Of a stretch of DNA of 64,000 nucleotides, positions 37,456-46,383 are shown one piece after another. Position 1 is the first letter of the stretch. Each line of letters starts with the position of its first letter. The position numbers and the translations under genes were made by a program. The notes beneath the pieces were generated by a model. The model was not told the DNA's origin, searched no databases, and saw nothing but the letters and a program-made list of their open reading frames with translations. The stretch spans positions 124,001-188,000 of the forward strand of contig JANQNQ010000009.1 of the NCBI GenBank assembly GCA_028279515.1, read 5' to 3'. This stretch comes from Flavobacteriaceae bacterium. Lineage in GTDB: Bacteria; Bacteroidota; Bacteroidia; Flavobacteriales; Flavobacteriaceae.

Positions 37456-38421
37456 TTATTTCATTGCTACCGTAGTCGAGTCGGTAACTTTTTCGTTCTC
37501 TGGTTCTGGTGTTTCTTCGATTGGTGCTTCGTCTTGCGTTGCTTCGGGATCAACCCAAAGATTTCCTTGTGCTTCCTTTGGTTCAGCCGGAGTTGTGCCT
37601 TCGAAAGTGAGTATGTAGCTGGCCACTTGTGCCATTTCAGAAGGTTTTAGCGTTTGTTTCCAGGAAATCATTCCCTTGCCATCACGCCCTCCTTCAGAGA
37701 TCGTTCTAAATATATTTTTGATGCCACCACCCAAGATCCAATAAGGGTCTGTTAAGTTGGGACCGATTCCTCCACCACCATCTGATTTGTGGCAGGCTAC
37801 GCAGTTCTGTTCAAAGATGGCTTTACCAGCCGCTAGGTCACTAGACTCGGTCAAAGCGACCACCGAGTTTACATCCACAAGGTCTTTGGCTGTTAGCTTA
37901 TAAGCTTCGATGGCCTTTTGGGCTTCGGCTACTTCCATTTCGTATTCGGTGGTTTGATCGGGTCCGTCGAAAACGTGATAGCGGACCATGTAAACAATTC
38001 CGAAGAGAATGGTGAAATAGAACCCGTAGAGCCACCATGGCGGCAGGTTGTTATCTAGCTCTTTGATACCATCATAATCGTGATCCAAGATGATCTCGTG
38101 CTCCTCTTCAACAGGTTTGCTATCGAGAAGCTTCTTATAGAGACGCTTGATACCTGAAAATTGAGTGGTTTTTTTGGCGGCCTGTGCAGCCAAGTATCGT
38201 TCTTTTGCGGCATCATCCAACGACTGAAACAGCACATTGTTTAACGCGTGAATCGCGATCTCAATGGCGATAGAGATGAGCAAAATGATTCCGAGCACGG
38301 CCCAGATCACTGGGTATTTCTCTATGGCCCATTGACCGTCAGATTCTAGTGTGACCTCGAAAAGTACGAAGCTTATCAATTGTGCGGCCAGTACTCTTAG
38401 TAAGGATGCAGAATTTTTCAT
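37456..38421 (-). CDS. ccoP: cbb3 oxidase subunit CcoP with one haem c
   Basis: 321 residues: two membrane segments (about 8-25 and 36-60), an acidic linker, another helix (about 130-148) and one cytochrome c domain with a single CVACH site (207-211) and a distal Met in DGKGMISW. Proteobacterial CcoP has two CxxCH sites; this one has only one, as in other Bacteroidota. Delivers electrons to CcoN. Confidence 0.92.
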   Translation of the reverse strand: MKNSASLLRVLAAQLISFVLFEVTLESDGQWAIEKYPVIWAVLGIILLISIAIEIAIHALNNVLFQSLDDAAKERYLAAQAAKKTTQFSGIKRLYKKLLDSKPVEEEHEIILDHDYDGIKELDNNLPPWWLYGFYFTILFGIVYMVRYHVFDGPDQTTEYEMEVAEAQKAIEAYKLTAKDLVDVNSVVALTESSDLAAGKAIFEQNCVACHKSDGGGGIGPNLTDPYWILGGGIKNIFRTISEGGRDGKGMISWKQTLKPSEMAQVASYILTFEGTTPAEPKEAQGNLWVDPEATQDEAPIEETPEPENEKVTDSTTVAMK

Positions 38422-38438
38422 CAGTTCAGTTTTTATGA

Positions 38439-38633
38439 TTAGTTCAATGGGTTGTTATCTAGTTCGTCTTCTTCAAGCGGTATTTCGCTCACCGTTTTGA
38501 TGTGTTCCTTTTTGGCGGTAAACACCCACCAAAACAACACGGTAAAAAAGATGAAGAAGATCAAGAGCGAGATCATCGGGTAGATTTCTACTCCGTCGAT
38601 CGTTTCCATATGATGTTTTACAAATTTTAGCAT
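38439..38633 (-). CDS. ccoQ: CcoQ-like small subunit
   Basis: 64 residues with one membrane helix (MISLLIFFIFFTVLFWWVF) and an acidic tail. Size, topology and place between the ccoNO fusion and ccoP are those of CcoQ, which stabilises the complex. Confidence 0.82.
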   Translation of the reverse strand: MLKFVKHHMETIDGVEIYPMISLLIFFIFFTVLFWWVFTAKKEHIKTVSEIPLEEDELDNNPLN

Positions 38634-38644
38634 GCTATTTCGGT

Positions 38645-40852
38645 TTATTGGTTTTGTGCGGTTTCAATGAGTTCTTCCATGTCCTTCACCTTTATATCGG
38701 TGCCCAGGCGTTGTAAGTAGGCGATCAAGGCCACTACCTCGCGGTCATGCATTTCAATGAATGGCTCGTTGTTTTCTTCAGCATACTTTTTGTCGGCTTC
38801 ATAGGTACGCGCAAAGTCAGGATCGTCATGTAAGTTCTTTTCGATCTGCTCTCCTTGCTCATTCATCCATTCTTGCGCACGGTTGATTTCCTCTTCTGTA
38901 TATGGAACCCCCAAGGTTACCATCGCTCTCATCTTGTCTTCGGTCATCGATTTGTCGAGTTCACTGGTGATAAGCCATTTGTATGAAGGCATGATCGATC
39001 CAGCTGAGGTGGTCTGTGGGTCGTAGAAGTGGTTAAAGTGCCAGTTATCTGAGTATTTTCCTCCTACACGAAATAGGTCAGGCCCCGTACGTTTACTACC
39101 CCATAAGAATGGGTGGTCGTATACATATTCTCCGGCCTTGGAGTATTCGCCGTAACGCTCGACCTCACTTCTAAACGGACGGATCATTTGAGAGTGGCAC
39201 GAAACACAACTTTCTCTGATGTAGATGTCACGTCCTTCGAGCTCTAAAGGTGTATACGGTTTTACGCTTGTGATTGTTGGAATATTGGATTCGACCATCA
39301 AGGTCGGAACAATCTGTACAATACCTCCGATCAAAATAGCGATCGTAGCAAAGATGGTAAGCTTTACAGGTCTACGCTCTAACCAAGTGTGGTATCCTTC
39401 GCCAGCTGTGCGATTACGAGTAACTCGTTTTAGAGCAGCAGCTTCAGCCAACTCGTCGGTTACTTTGCTTCCGTTTCTGATGGTCTTCACCATGTTGTAT
39501 ACCATGATGAACATTCCGATGATGAACATGCTTCCGCCAATGGCACGCATCCAGTACATAGGGATGATCTGGTTTACAGTTTCTAGGAAGTTACCATAAA
39601 CCAAGGTGCCATCTGGGTTGAATTGTTTCCACATAGAAGCTTGTACAAATCCAGCGACGTACATCGGCAATGCATATAGAATGATTCCTAGTGTTCCGAT
39701 CCAGAAGTGGGCGTTGGCCAAACTGTTAGACCATAATTTTGTTTTAAAGAGTTTCGGAACCAACCAATAAGCCATTCCGAAGGTTAAGAAACCATTCCAA
39801 GCCAGGGCTCCGACGTGTACGTGAGCAATCACCCAATCACTAAAGTGGGCAATGGCATTCACATTTTTTAATGAAAGCATGGGACCTTCAAAAGTGGCCA
39901 TACCGTATCCAGTGATCGCAACGACCATGAATTTCAATACCGGACTTGTTCTAACCTTGTCCCATGCACCACGAAGGGTAAGCAATCCATTGATCATACC
40001 TCCCCAAGATGGAGCGATCAGCATTATGGAGAACGCAACTCCTAAGTTCTGAGCCCAATCGGGTAAGGCAGAGTAGAGCAAGTGGTGAGGACCCGCCCAG
40101 ATATAGATAAAGATCAACGACCAGAAGTGTACGATCGATAGTCGATAAGAATATATCGGTCTATTTGCTGCTTTCGGAACGAAGTAATACATCAGTCCCA
40201 AGAAAGGCGTGGTCAAGAAGAATGCTACGGCATTGTGACCGTACCACCATTGTACCAGCGCGTCTTGAACACCAGCATATACCGAATAACTTTTGAGTCC
40301 GCTAACAGGTAATTCTAAACTATTAAAAATATGAAGCACTGCAACCGTTACAAACGTAGCGAGGTAGAACCAAACTGCTACATAGAGGTGACGTTGTCTA
40401 CGGCGTAAAATGGTACCGATCATATTCCATCCAAAGACGACCCAAACGACGGCAATGGCAATATCAATAGGCCATTCGAGTTCGGCGTATTCTTTAGAGG
40501 TGGTATACCCCAGAGGTAAAGTGATGGCGGCTGCCACGATAATTAATTGCCAACCCCAAAAGTTAATGTTGCTTAATGCATCACTGAACATTCGGGCTTT
40601 TAAAAGGCGCTGCAATGAATAATACACCCCCGCAAAGATGGCATTACCAACAAAGGCAAAAATGACGGCATTGGTATGTAAGGGACGAAGCCTACCAAAG
40701 CTTAGCCAAGAAATACCATCGGTTAGATTTGGGAACAAAAACATGAAGGCGAGGAGTAATCCTACCGTCATCCCAATGATGCCCCAAAACATGGTGGCGT
40801 AGATAAACTTTTTTACGATCTTATTATCGTAATAAAACTGTTGTACTTCCAT
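38645..40852 (-). CDS. ccoN: Fused cbb3 oxidase subunits CcoN-CcoO
   Basis: 735 residues from ATG 40852; a TTG two codons upstream (40858) is less likely. The first about 480 residues are the haem-copper subunit CcoN (twelve helices; PLHTNAVIFAFVGN, WYGHNAVAFFLT, HHLLYSALPDW, DWVIAHVHVGALAWNG). The rest is CcoO, with one haem c at CVSCH (549-553) and PFRSEVERYGEYS. Reduces O2 with high affinity while pumping protons. The N-O fusion is typical of Bacteroidota. Confidence 0.96.
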   Translation of the reverse strand: MEVQQFYYDNKIVKKFIYATMFWGIIGMTVGLLLAFMFLFPNLTDGISWLSFGRLRPLHTNAVIFAFVGNAIFAGVYYSLQRLLKARMFSDALSNINFWGWQLIIVAAAITLPLGYTTSKEYAELEWPIDIAIAVVWVVFGWNMIGTILRRRQRHLYVAVWFYLATFVTVAVLHIFNSLELPVSGLKSYSVYAGVQDALVQWWYGHNAVAFFLTTPFLGLMYYFVPKAANRPIYSYRLSIVHFWSLIFIYIWAGPHHLLYSALPDWAQNLGVAFSIMLIAPSWGGMINGLLTLRGAWDKVRTSPVLKFMVVAITGYGMATFEGPMLSLKNVNAIAHFSDWVIAHVHVGALAWNGFLTFGMAYWLVPKLFKTKLWSNSLANAHFWIGTLGIILYALPMYVAGFVQASMWKQFNPDGTLVYGNFLETVNQIIPMYWMRAIGGSMFIIGMFIMVYNMVKTIRNGSKVTDELAEAAALKRVTRNRTAGEGYHTWLERRPVKLTIFATIAILIGGIVQIVPTLMVESNIPTITSVKPYTPLELEGRDIYIRESCVSCHSQMIRPFRSEVERYGEYSKAGEYVYDHPFLWGSKRTGPDLFRVGGKYSDNWHFNHFYDPQTTSAGSIMPSYKWLITSELDKSMTEDKMRAMVTLGVPYTEEEINRAQEWMNEQGEQIEKNLHDDPDFARTYEADKKYAEENNEPFIEMHDREVVALIAYLQRLGTDIKVKDMEELIETAQNQ

Positions 40853-40854
40853 GG

Positions 40855-41049
40855 TCAATCGTGTTTGTCTATAAAGGTTGAATTGGTGTTTTCTTCAGGC
40901 TCATCCAGAAGTTCGTCTTCAAAGAGCATGCGAACAGATGGGGTATAGGTATCATCGTATTGTCCGCTTTTAACAGAGAAGATAAAGGCGCCAAAAAATA
41001 TGATGGCTACGACAATACTTATCGTGAGTAATACATAAATTACGCTCAT
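40855..41049 (-). CDS. ccoS: cbb3 oxidase maturation protein CcoS
   Basis: 64 residues: one membrane helix (IYVLLTISIVVAIIFFGAFIFSV trimmed at its ends) followed by SGQYDDTYTPSVRMLFEDE, the CcoS signature. Needed for cofactor insertion. First gene of the ccoS-NO-Q-P-G unit and preceded by its own FNR-like site; it ends 2 bp before the ccoN start. Confidence 0.92.
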   Translation of the reverse strand: MSVIYVLLTISIVVAIIFFGAFIFSVKSGQYDDTYTPSVRMLFEDELLDEPEENTNSTFIDKHD

Positions 41050-41067
41050 ACCTGGTTAATTATGGTG

Positions 41068-41111
41068 TAAAAGTATCGGTGAACATTTTCCTAAAAAATG
41101 ACATATATCAG
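41068..41111 (-). promoter_or_regulatory. FNR-like site and -7 element of the ccoS-NO-Q-P unit
   Basis: On the minus strand CTGAT-ATAT-GTCAT (41111-41098) and TACTTTTA (41075-41068, one base from consensus). Spacing centre to -7 end 36.5 bp. The site overlaps the ccoI stop codon. Confidence 0.75.
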
Positions 41112-43510
41112 CTTTTGTTTTGAATTCGTTTTTTGGCGGCAATGTTGGAGGCTGCGGTTGCAAAAGCTACCACACTAATAGAGCTCAGCGGCATTAAAAT
41201 TGCCGCAATAACCGGTTGCAACTGCCCCGTAACGGCGAAGTATAATCCTGTTATGTTGTATAAAAAGGACAGTGCGAAGCACCATTTTATGATGGTTATA
41301 GCTGCTTTGGAGGCCGAAATGAATTTTGGTAACAGCGAAAAAGTACTGGCATCCAAAATACCATCGCATGCCGGTGAGAAGACGTTAATATCTTCAGACA
41401 CAGCAATGCCAATATCACTTTGGGCCAAAGCCCCAGCATCATTGAGTCCGTCGCCCACCATCATGACTGTTCTTTCTTGCTCTTGAAGGGTTTTGATGCG
41501 TTGTAGTTTCTGTTCGGGCTTTTGGTTGAAGTGACACTTGGTACCCGACGGAAGAAGTTGTGTCAATCGTTCCCTTTCACCTTCATTGTCACCTGATAGA
41601 ATGGCAAGTTCATGCTGTTGGCCTAATGTTTTGAAAAGCGTTGAAACTCCTTCGCGATATTGATTATTAAAAATAAATTGCCCTTTATACTCGTCATTGG
41701 TGCTAATGTGTACCGCCGTGTTAAGGCGATTGTTGACCTGATGGTTGCCAACAAATTTCGCCGCACCCACCTTGATGCGTTGCGCTCCTATAGAGGCCTC
41801 AAGTCCTTTGCCTAAATGTTCTTGGTAATCATCTAACAATACGATTTCATGTTCGGCTAGAAGTTCGTATAGTTGACGGCTTAAAGGGTGTCCAGAAGCT
41901 CTGAGTGTATTTTTAAGTAGAAACTCGTCTTCTTTTGATAATGGGTCTCCTTCATATGTGATTACACTGCTTTGTGAAGTAGTAATGGTACCTGTTTTGT
42001 CAAATACGATGGTGTCGATTTTGGCCAATTGCTCTAGAACCGTGCTATTTTTAAGGTAAAATTTATGCTTCCCGAAGATTCGTAGCATATTCCCCAATGT
42101 AAACGGCGACGCCAAAGCAATGGCACACGGGCAAGCAATGATCAATACTGCAGTAAATACGTTGAGTGCTTTGCTTGGGTCTTGCAACAACCAATACGAT
42201 GTGGCTAGGGTCGCAATGGTGAGAACCGCCAACGTAAACCGCTTTCCGATCTGGTCGATCAGCGTGGTGAATCGATGCTGTTTGTCCTTTTTAAACACGT
42301 CATTGCTCCACAACTGCGTGAGATAACTTTGTGAAACGGCTTTCGTAGCTTTGATGGTAATGGCGCCTTCTAGTTGTTTGCCACCGGCGTACAGTTTGTC
42401 TCCTTTGTTTTTTCGCAACGGAGTCGCTTCGCCCGTGACAAAGCTGTAATCGATTCGGGCGTTTCCGTCGATCAATAAACCATCAACCGGAATGAGTTCT
42501 TCATTTCGAATGAGCAATCGATCACCCTTTACAATGTCTTGCGCCGGGATACTTTCCTCTTTATTATTTTTAGAAATACGCGTAACCGCAATGGGAAAGT
42601 ATGATTTATAATCGCGCTCAAAAGAGAGGAAGTTGTAGGTTTTTTGCTGAAAGAACTTTCCAAGTAACAAGAAGAACACAAGGCCAGTTAGGCTGTCAAA
42701 AAAACCAGTGCCTAGATCCAATGCTATCTCAGCGGTACTACGAATAAAAAGTACGGCAATACCCAATGAAATGGGCACGTCTATGTTGAGAATCTTGTTA
42801 TGGAGTCCTTTGTAGGCAGCGATAAAATAATCCTTTGCGGCATAGAAGACCACTGGCAGCGAAAAGGCGAACATCAACCAGCGGAAGAGATATTTGTATT
42901 GTTCGAGCCAGTATTCGCCAACCTCAAAATATTCAGGAAATGAGAGAAACATTACATTACCAAAGGCAAAACCTGCGATACCCAACTTATAGATCAGACT
43001 TCGGTCGATGTGTTTTTTTTCTTCAGTGTTGTAGTCTTTAAGTGAGATGTACGGTTCATAGCCGATCGCACTGAGTTGTATGACAATATCTTTGAGCGAA
43101 GCTGTTTCAGAATGATATGTGATTCGTACGGTTTTCTTCGGAAAGTTGACTTGAGAGCTTGTAACCGAGGGATTGAGTTTGTGCAGGTTTTCTAGAATCC
43201 AGATGCAAGAGCTGCAATGCATAATCGGAATATACAGGGTAACCGATTGGATTCCGTCATCATTAAAGTCCAATAGTTTTTCGGTGATGTCTGGGTTTTC
43301 TAGAAAATCGTACTTGCCAGCAATTTCCTTTGGAACTGACCCCGGCGCAGATTGCAGTTCGTAATAGCACGTTAGGTCGTTGCTAGAGAATATTTCGTAG
43401 ACCGTTTTACAGCCGTGACAGCAAAACGGTTTGTCTTCAAAGGTGATCGTATGACTTTTGCAGTCGTCACCGCAATGATAACAGGTTACCATATTTTTGT
43501 GTTTGCTCAT
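41108..43510 (-). CDS. ccoI: Copper-transporting P-type ATPase CcoI
   Basis: 800 residues. N-terminal Cys-rich metal-binding region (CYHCGDDC, CCHGCKTVYE), an HMA-like domain with MHCSSC, eight membrane helices with the CPC motif (IIACPCAIALASP), the phosphorylation site DKTGTIT, and the hinge VGDGLNDAGAL. Exports copper to the periplasm for the oxidase. It has its own FNR-like promoter at 43520-43563. Confidence 0.95.
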   Translation of the reverse strand: MSKHKNMVTCYHCGDDCKSHTITFEDKPFCCHGCKTVYEIFSSNDLTCYYELQSAPGSVPKEIAGKYDFLENPDITEKLLDFNDDGIQSVTLYIPIMHCSSCIWILENLHKLNPSVTSSQVNFPKKTVRITYHSETASLKDIVIQLSAIGYEPYISLKDYNTEEKKHIDRSLIYKLGIAGFAFGNVMFLSFPEYFEVGEYWLEQYKYLFRWLMFAFSLPVVFYAAKDYFIAAYKGLHNKILNIDVPISLGIAVLFIRSTAEIALDLGTGFFDSLTGLVFFLLLGKFFQQKTYNFLSFERDYKSYFPIAVTRISKNNKEESIPAQDIVKGDRLLIRNEELIPVDGLLIDGNARIDYSFVTGEATPLRKNKGDKLYAGGKQLEGAITIKATKAVSQSYLTQLWSNDVFKKDKQHRFTTLIDQIGKRFTLAVLTIATLATSYWLLQDPSKALNVFTAVLIIACPCAIALASPFTLGNMLRIFGKHKFYLKNSTVLEQLAKIDTIVFDKTGTITTSQSSVITYEGDPLSKEDEFLLKNTLRASGHPLSRQLYELLAEHEIVLLDDYQEHLGKGLEASIGAQRIKVGAAKFVGNHQVNNRLNTAVHISTNDEYKGQFIFNNQYREGVSTLFKTLGQQHELAILSGDNEGERERLTQLLPSGTKCHFNQKPEQKLQRIKTLQEQERTVMMVGDGLNDAGALAQSDIGIAVSEDINVFSPACDGILDASTFSLLPKFISASKAAITIIKWCFALSFLYNITGLYFAVTGQLQPVIAAILMPLSSISVVAFATAASNIAAKKRIQNKS

Positions 43511-43519
43511 TACCTGTTA

Positions 43520-43563
43520 CAAAGGTTGGTAAGCAGGACCACAAAAAATATGACATATGTCAG
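43520..43563 (-). promoter_or_regulatory. FNR-like site and -7 element of ccoI
   Basis: Minus strand CTGAC-ATAT-GTCAT (43563-43550) and AACCTTTG (43527-43520, one base from consensus). Spacing 36.5 bp; ATG 10 bp further. Confidence 0.75.
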
Positions 43564-43580
43564 TTACCCTAAACCGGTTG

Positions 43581-43988
43581 TTATTTTTCTTGAAGAACCA
43601 TCTTTAGCTTGGCCAGTAAAATTAGCTCAGATTTGTTTTTTCCAGCAAAAGAGAAGGCGATTGTATCGGCTGTTTTCCATATTAGCGAGGCGAGTTTGTT
43701 TGTGAAAAGTTCAGGATGTTCTTCATGAAAAGCCTTGAATTCTTCAAAATAGATGTCGCCGTCTTCTTCTTGAGCCTGCAACCAATCAAAGACTATTTCG
43801 ATCTGGTAAGCCGCGTCGGTGCCGTATTCATCTTCTACTTCATCAATCTGTAACCAATGCACTCTGACAGCTTCCTGCAGTTTTTTTACTTCAATGGGCC
43901 TCACGTTCTTGTCGGCCATGGCTACTGCATAGAATAGTTTGCCAAGTGTTTGGTAGAACTTGTTGGTTATTTGTTGCGTATAGTCCAT
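43581..43988 (-). CDS. TerB-like helical protein of the microaerobic block
   Basis: 135 residues from ATG 43988, all helical, acidic, with an N-terminal KLFYAVAMADKNVRPIEVKKLQEAV stretch (written here only as a landmark in parts: FYAVAMADKNV, EVKKLQEAV) that resembles TerB-family domains. No signal peptide. Function unknown. A reading from 44099 would swallow the FNR-like site and promoter and is rejected. The site and -7 element at 44013-44056 place it in the low-oxygen regulon. Confidence 0.75.
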   Translation of the reverse strand: MDYTQQITNKFYQTLGKLFYAVAMADKNVRPIEVKKLQEAVRVHWLQIDEVEDEYGTDAAYQIEIVFDWLQAQEEDGDIYFEEFKAFHEEHPELFTNKLASLIWKTADTIAFSFAGKNKSELILLAKLKMVLQEK

Positions 43989-44012
43989 TTTGAATTGGTT
44001 TTTATTTATACT

Positions 44013-44056
44013 CAAAAGTAATCGGATCGTTGGCTTTTTTTCATGACGAATGTCAG
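44013..44056 (-). promoter_or_regulatory. FNR-like site and -7 element of the TerB-like gene
   Basis: Minus strand CTGAC-ATTC-GTCAT (44056-44043) and TACTTTTG (44020-44013). Spacing 36.5 bp. The same site lies just upstream of the divergent kinase promoter. Confidence 0.8.
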
Positions 44057-44066
44057 TTAAATATGA

Positions 44067-44074
44067 TAACTTTG
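44067..44074 (+). promoter_or_regulatory. -7 element before the PAS kinase
   Basis: TAACTTTG ends only 4 bp before the kinase ATG, so the transcript would start at or very near the start codon (possibly leaderless). Confidence 0.45.
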
Positions 44075-44078
44075 AGCT

Positions 44079-45305
44079 ATGAAATTTATCAAAGAACACC
44101 AGAAAATTTTTGATCTTTTGGCCGAAGGGATCTCTGAAGGAATTGTTTTGGTAAATGCAGATCGTATCATCGTTGGTACGAATACATCGGCTGATGAAAT
44201 GTTTGGTTATGAAAGAGGGGAATTAGTAGAAAAACCTTTGAACACATTGATACCAGATTCGTATCGGTCAGGACATGATACGCATGTAAACAAGTTTATT
44301 GAAAAAGGGAAGAAACGCCGAATGGCCAAAGGAAGCGATCTTTATGGAATTAGAAAGAACAATGAGGTATTTCCGTTAGAGGTAGGTTTGAATCCCTTTA
44401 AAATAGAAGGAAACCATTATGTCATGGCTTTGGTGATCGATGTGACCGAAAGAAAGAAAAATGAACAACAGATCAAGGAGTTAAACGCTGATCTTGAGGT
44501 AAGAATAGAACAACGTACCAAAGAACTTAAGAACACAGTTGAGGTGCTGGAAGATGAGGTGATACGCAGAAAGGAGGCCGAAGACAAAGCCAAGGAATCT
44601 TTGAAAAAAGAAAAAGAACTGGGTGAGTTGAAGACCAAGTTCTTGTCTTTGGTTTCACATGAATTTAAGACACCCCTTAGCACTATCTTGACATCGACCA
44701 CATTGACTGGAAAATATACCAAAGAAGAACAACAAGAGAAACGCGAAAAACATCTTTCTACGATCAAGAATAAGGTGAAGTATCTGGACAATATCTTGAA
44801 TGATTTTCTGTCGATCGAACGTCTTGAATCTGGAAAGGTAAACTACAAACACACTACATTTCCGTTGAGCAAGATTGTCAATCAAGTGGTGTATGATGCC
44901 AATATGCTCTTGAAAAGTGGGCAAAAGATATTGTATCCAGAAAACATTGATGATCTGTATGTAGAGAGCGATGAGAAGATATTAGAGTTGATTCTGTCAA
45001 ATCTGATTCATAATGCGGTCAAATATTCACCAGAGAATACAACGATTGATTTTAAGGTCATACCAGACGAAGACTTTTTAACCATTCAGGTGGTGGATCA
45101 AGGGATCGGAATACCAGAAGCTGAGCAGAAATTCATTTTTAATCGATATTTTAGAGCAGAGAACGCTTTATTGAATCAAGGAACTGGAATCGGATTGAAC
45201 ATTGTAAAAGGCCATCTTGAGAATATCGGGGGGTCAATTTCTTTTACCAGCATCGAGAACAAAGGAAGTACTTTTACCATTAAGATACCAGTTAAACAAC
45301 CATAA
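44079..45305 (+). CDS. PAS-domain sensor histidine kinase
   Basis: 408 residues, no membrane segment. PAS domain (about 8-125) with a FixL-like segment (YRSGHDTHVNKF; His66 lines up with the FixL haem ligand), coiled coil (126-185), HisKA with the phosphoacceptor in SLVSHEFKTPLSTIL, and HATPase_c (N box LSNLIHNAVKYSPEN, G1 DQGIGIP, G2 GTGIGLNIVKGHL). Likely cytoplasmic sensor whose partner is the receiver-CRP/FNR protein 6 bp downstream. Confidence 0.9.
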   Translation: MKFIKEHQKIFDLLAEGISEGIVLVNADRIIVGTNTSADEMFGYERGELVEKPLNTLIPDSYRSGHDTHVNKFIEKGKKRRMAKGSDLYGIRKNNEVFPLEVGLNPFKIEGNHYVMALVIDVTERKKNEQQIKELNADLEVRIEQRTKELKNTVEVLEDEVIRRKEAEDKAKESLKKEKELGELKTKFLSLVSHEFKTPLSTILTSTTLTGKYTKEEQQEKREKHLSTIKNKVKYLDNILNDFLSIERLESGKVNYKHTTFPLSKIVNQVVYDANMLLKSGQKILYPENIDDLYVESDEKILELILSNLIHNAVKYSPENTTIDFKVIPDEDFLTIQVVDQGIGIPEAEQKFIFNRYFRAENALLNQGTGIGLNIVKGHLENIGGSISFTSIENKGSTFTIKIPVKQP

Positions 45306-45311
45306 TCCTTC

Positions 45312-46364
45312 ATGAAAACCATCCTTTTAATAGAAGACGATAGTGCCCTCAGAGAGAATACGGCCGAACTATTAGAATTGTCAGATTTTGAGGTAATTAC
45401 TGCTCCCAACGGACGGGTGGGTATCGATCTTGCAAAAGAGCACCACCCTGATATTGTAGTATGCGATATCATGATGCCCGAAGTGGATGGTTACGGAGTA
45501 CTCGAAGCACTTTCTTCTAATCAGACTACCCAGCATATTCCGTTTATATTCTTATCGGCAAAAACTGAGCATAAAGAAGTGCGTTTGGGAATGAACATGG
45601 GAGCCGATGATTATTTAACCAAACCTTTTGAAGAGGATGAACTGATCAGTGCTATTGAGAGTCGATTGGCCAAGGCTGCTTTATTGAATAGGCCAATGGA
45701 TACATCGGTCGCGCTTCCGCCAAGGCGAGAAGACACGTTTCGAAATTTACATGAGCTAAAGAACTTTATTGACGACAACGGAACTCTTTTCAGCTTTAAA
45801 AAAGGAGAACATATCTATCAAGAAAGGGATCACTCTAACAAAATCTATTTGCTACTAAAAGGAGTGGTCAAAACACATCGAATGGAAGAAGGAGGAAAAG
45901 AATTGATTACAGCGTTGTATCGCGCTGATGATTTTCTGGGATTCACCTCGTTTGCCGATAACCTACCATACCAAGAGTCGGCAACCGCGGTCGAAGATGC
46001 TGAGCTGGCGGCGCTTTCCAAAGAAGAGATAAAGAGCATTATTGAAGAGAACCGAAGCCTGTCTTTAGAACTCATGCAACTGCTTACCAATAACCTTTCT
46101 GACGTCAAAGAGCAATTGTTACAAATGGCATATAGCTCGGTGCGAAGAAAGACAGCTCAGACCCTGCTACAATTCGCCGAGATCTTGGATAAGGGTACCG
46201 ACGATCCAATTAAGATTTCGAGAAATGACCTGGCCAGTGTTGCCGGTATTGCCACAGAAAGTCTCATAAGAACACTTTCTGGTTTTAAAAAGGAAGGGCT
46301 TATCGAAATTGAAGGACGTAATATCAAGATATTGAATCTTGATAAATTGCAGATGGTCGATTGA
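45312..46364 (+). CDS. Response regulator fused to a CRP/FNR-type DNA-binding protein
   Basis: 350 residues. Receiver domain (1-125; acidic pair IEDDSA, phosphoacceptor Asp52 in VVCDIMMPEVDG, Lys in LTKPFEED), then a cyclic-nucleotide-binding-type beta-roll (about 150-265; FKKGEHIYQERDHSNKIYLL), dimer helix and winged helix (about 275-345) with SRNDLASVAGIATESLIRTL. Glu316 and Arg320 match the base-reading Glu and Arg of CRP and FNR. There is only one Cys (in the receiver), so no FNR-type Fe-S cluster. It lies 6 bp after the kinase. Candidate reader of the ATGAC-N4-GTCAT sites. Confidence 0.9.
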   Translation: MKTILLIEDDSALRENTAELLELSDFEVITAPNGRVGIDLAKEHHPDIVVCDIMMPEVDGYGVLEALSSNQTTQHIPFIFLSAKTEHKEVRLGMNMGADDYLTKPFEEDELISAIESRLAKAALLNRPMDTSVALPPRREDTFRNLHELKNFIDDNGTLFSFKKGEHIYQERDHSNKIYLLLKGVVKTHRMEEGGKELITALYRADDFLGFTSFADNLPYQESATAVEDAELAALSKEEIKSIIEENRSLSLELMQLLTNNLSDVKEQLLQMAYSSVRRKTAQTLLQFAEILDKGTDDPIKISRNDLASVAGIATESLIRTLSGFKKEGLIEIEGRNIKILNLDKLQMVD

Positions 46365-46383
46365 TTCTGATTTATTACCAAAG

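Noticed and set aside
44043..44099. Longer N-terminus for the TerB-like protein (start at 44099)
   Set aside because: It would run through the FNR-like site and the promoter; the natural start is 43988.
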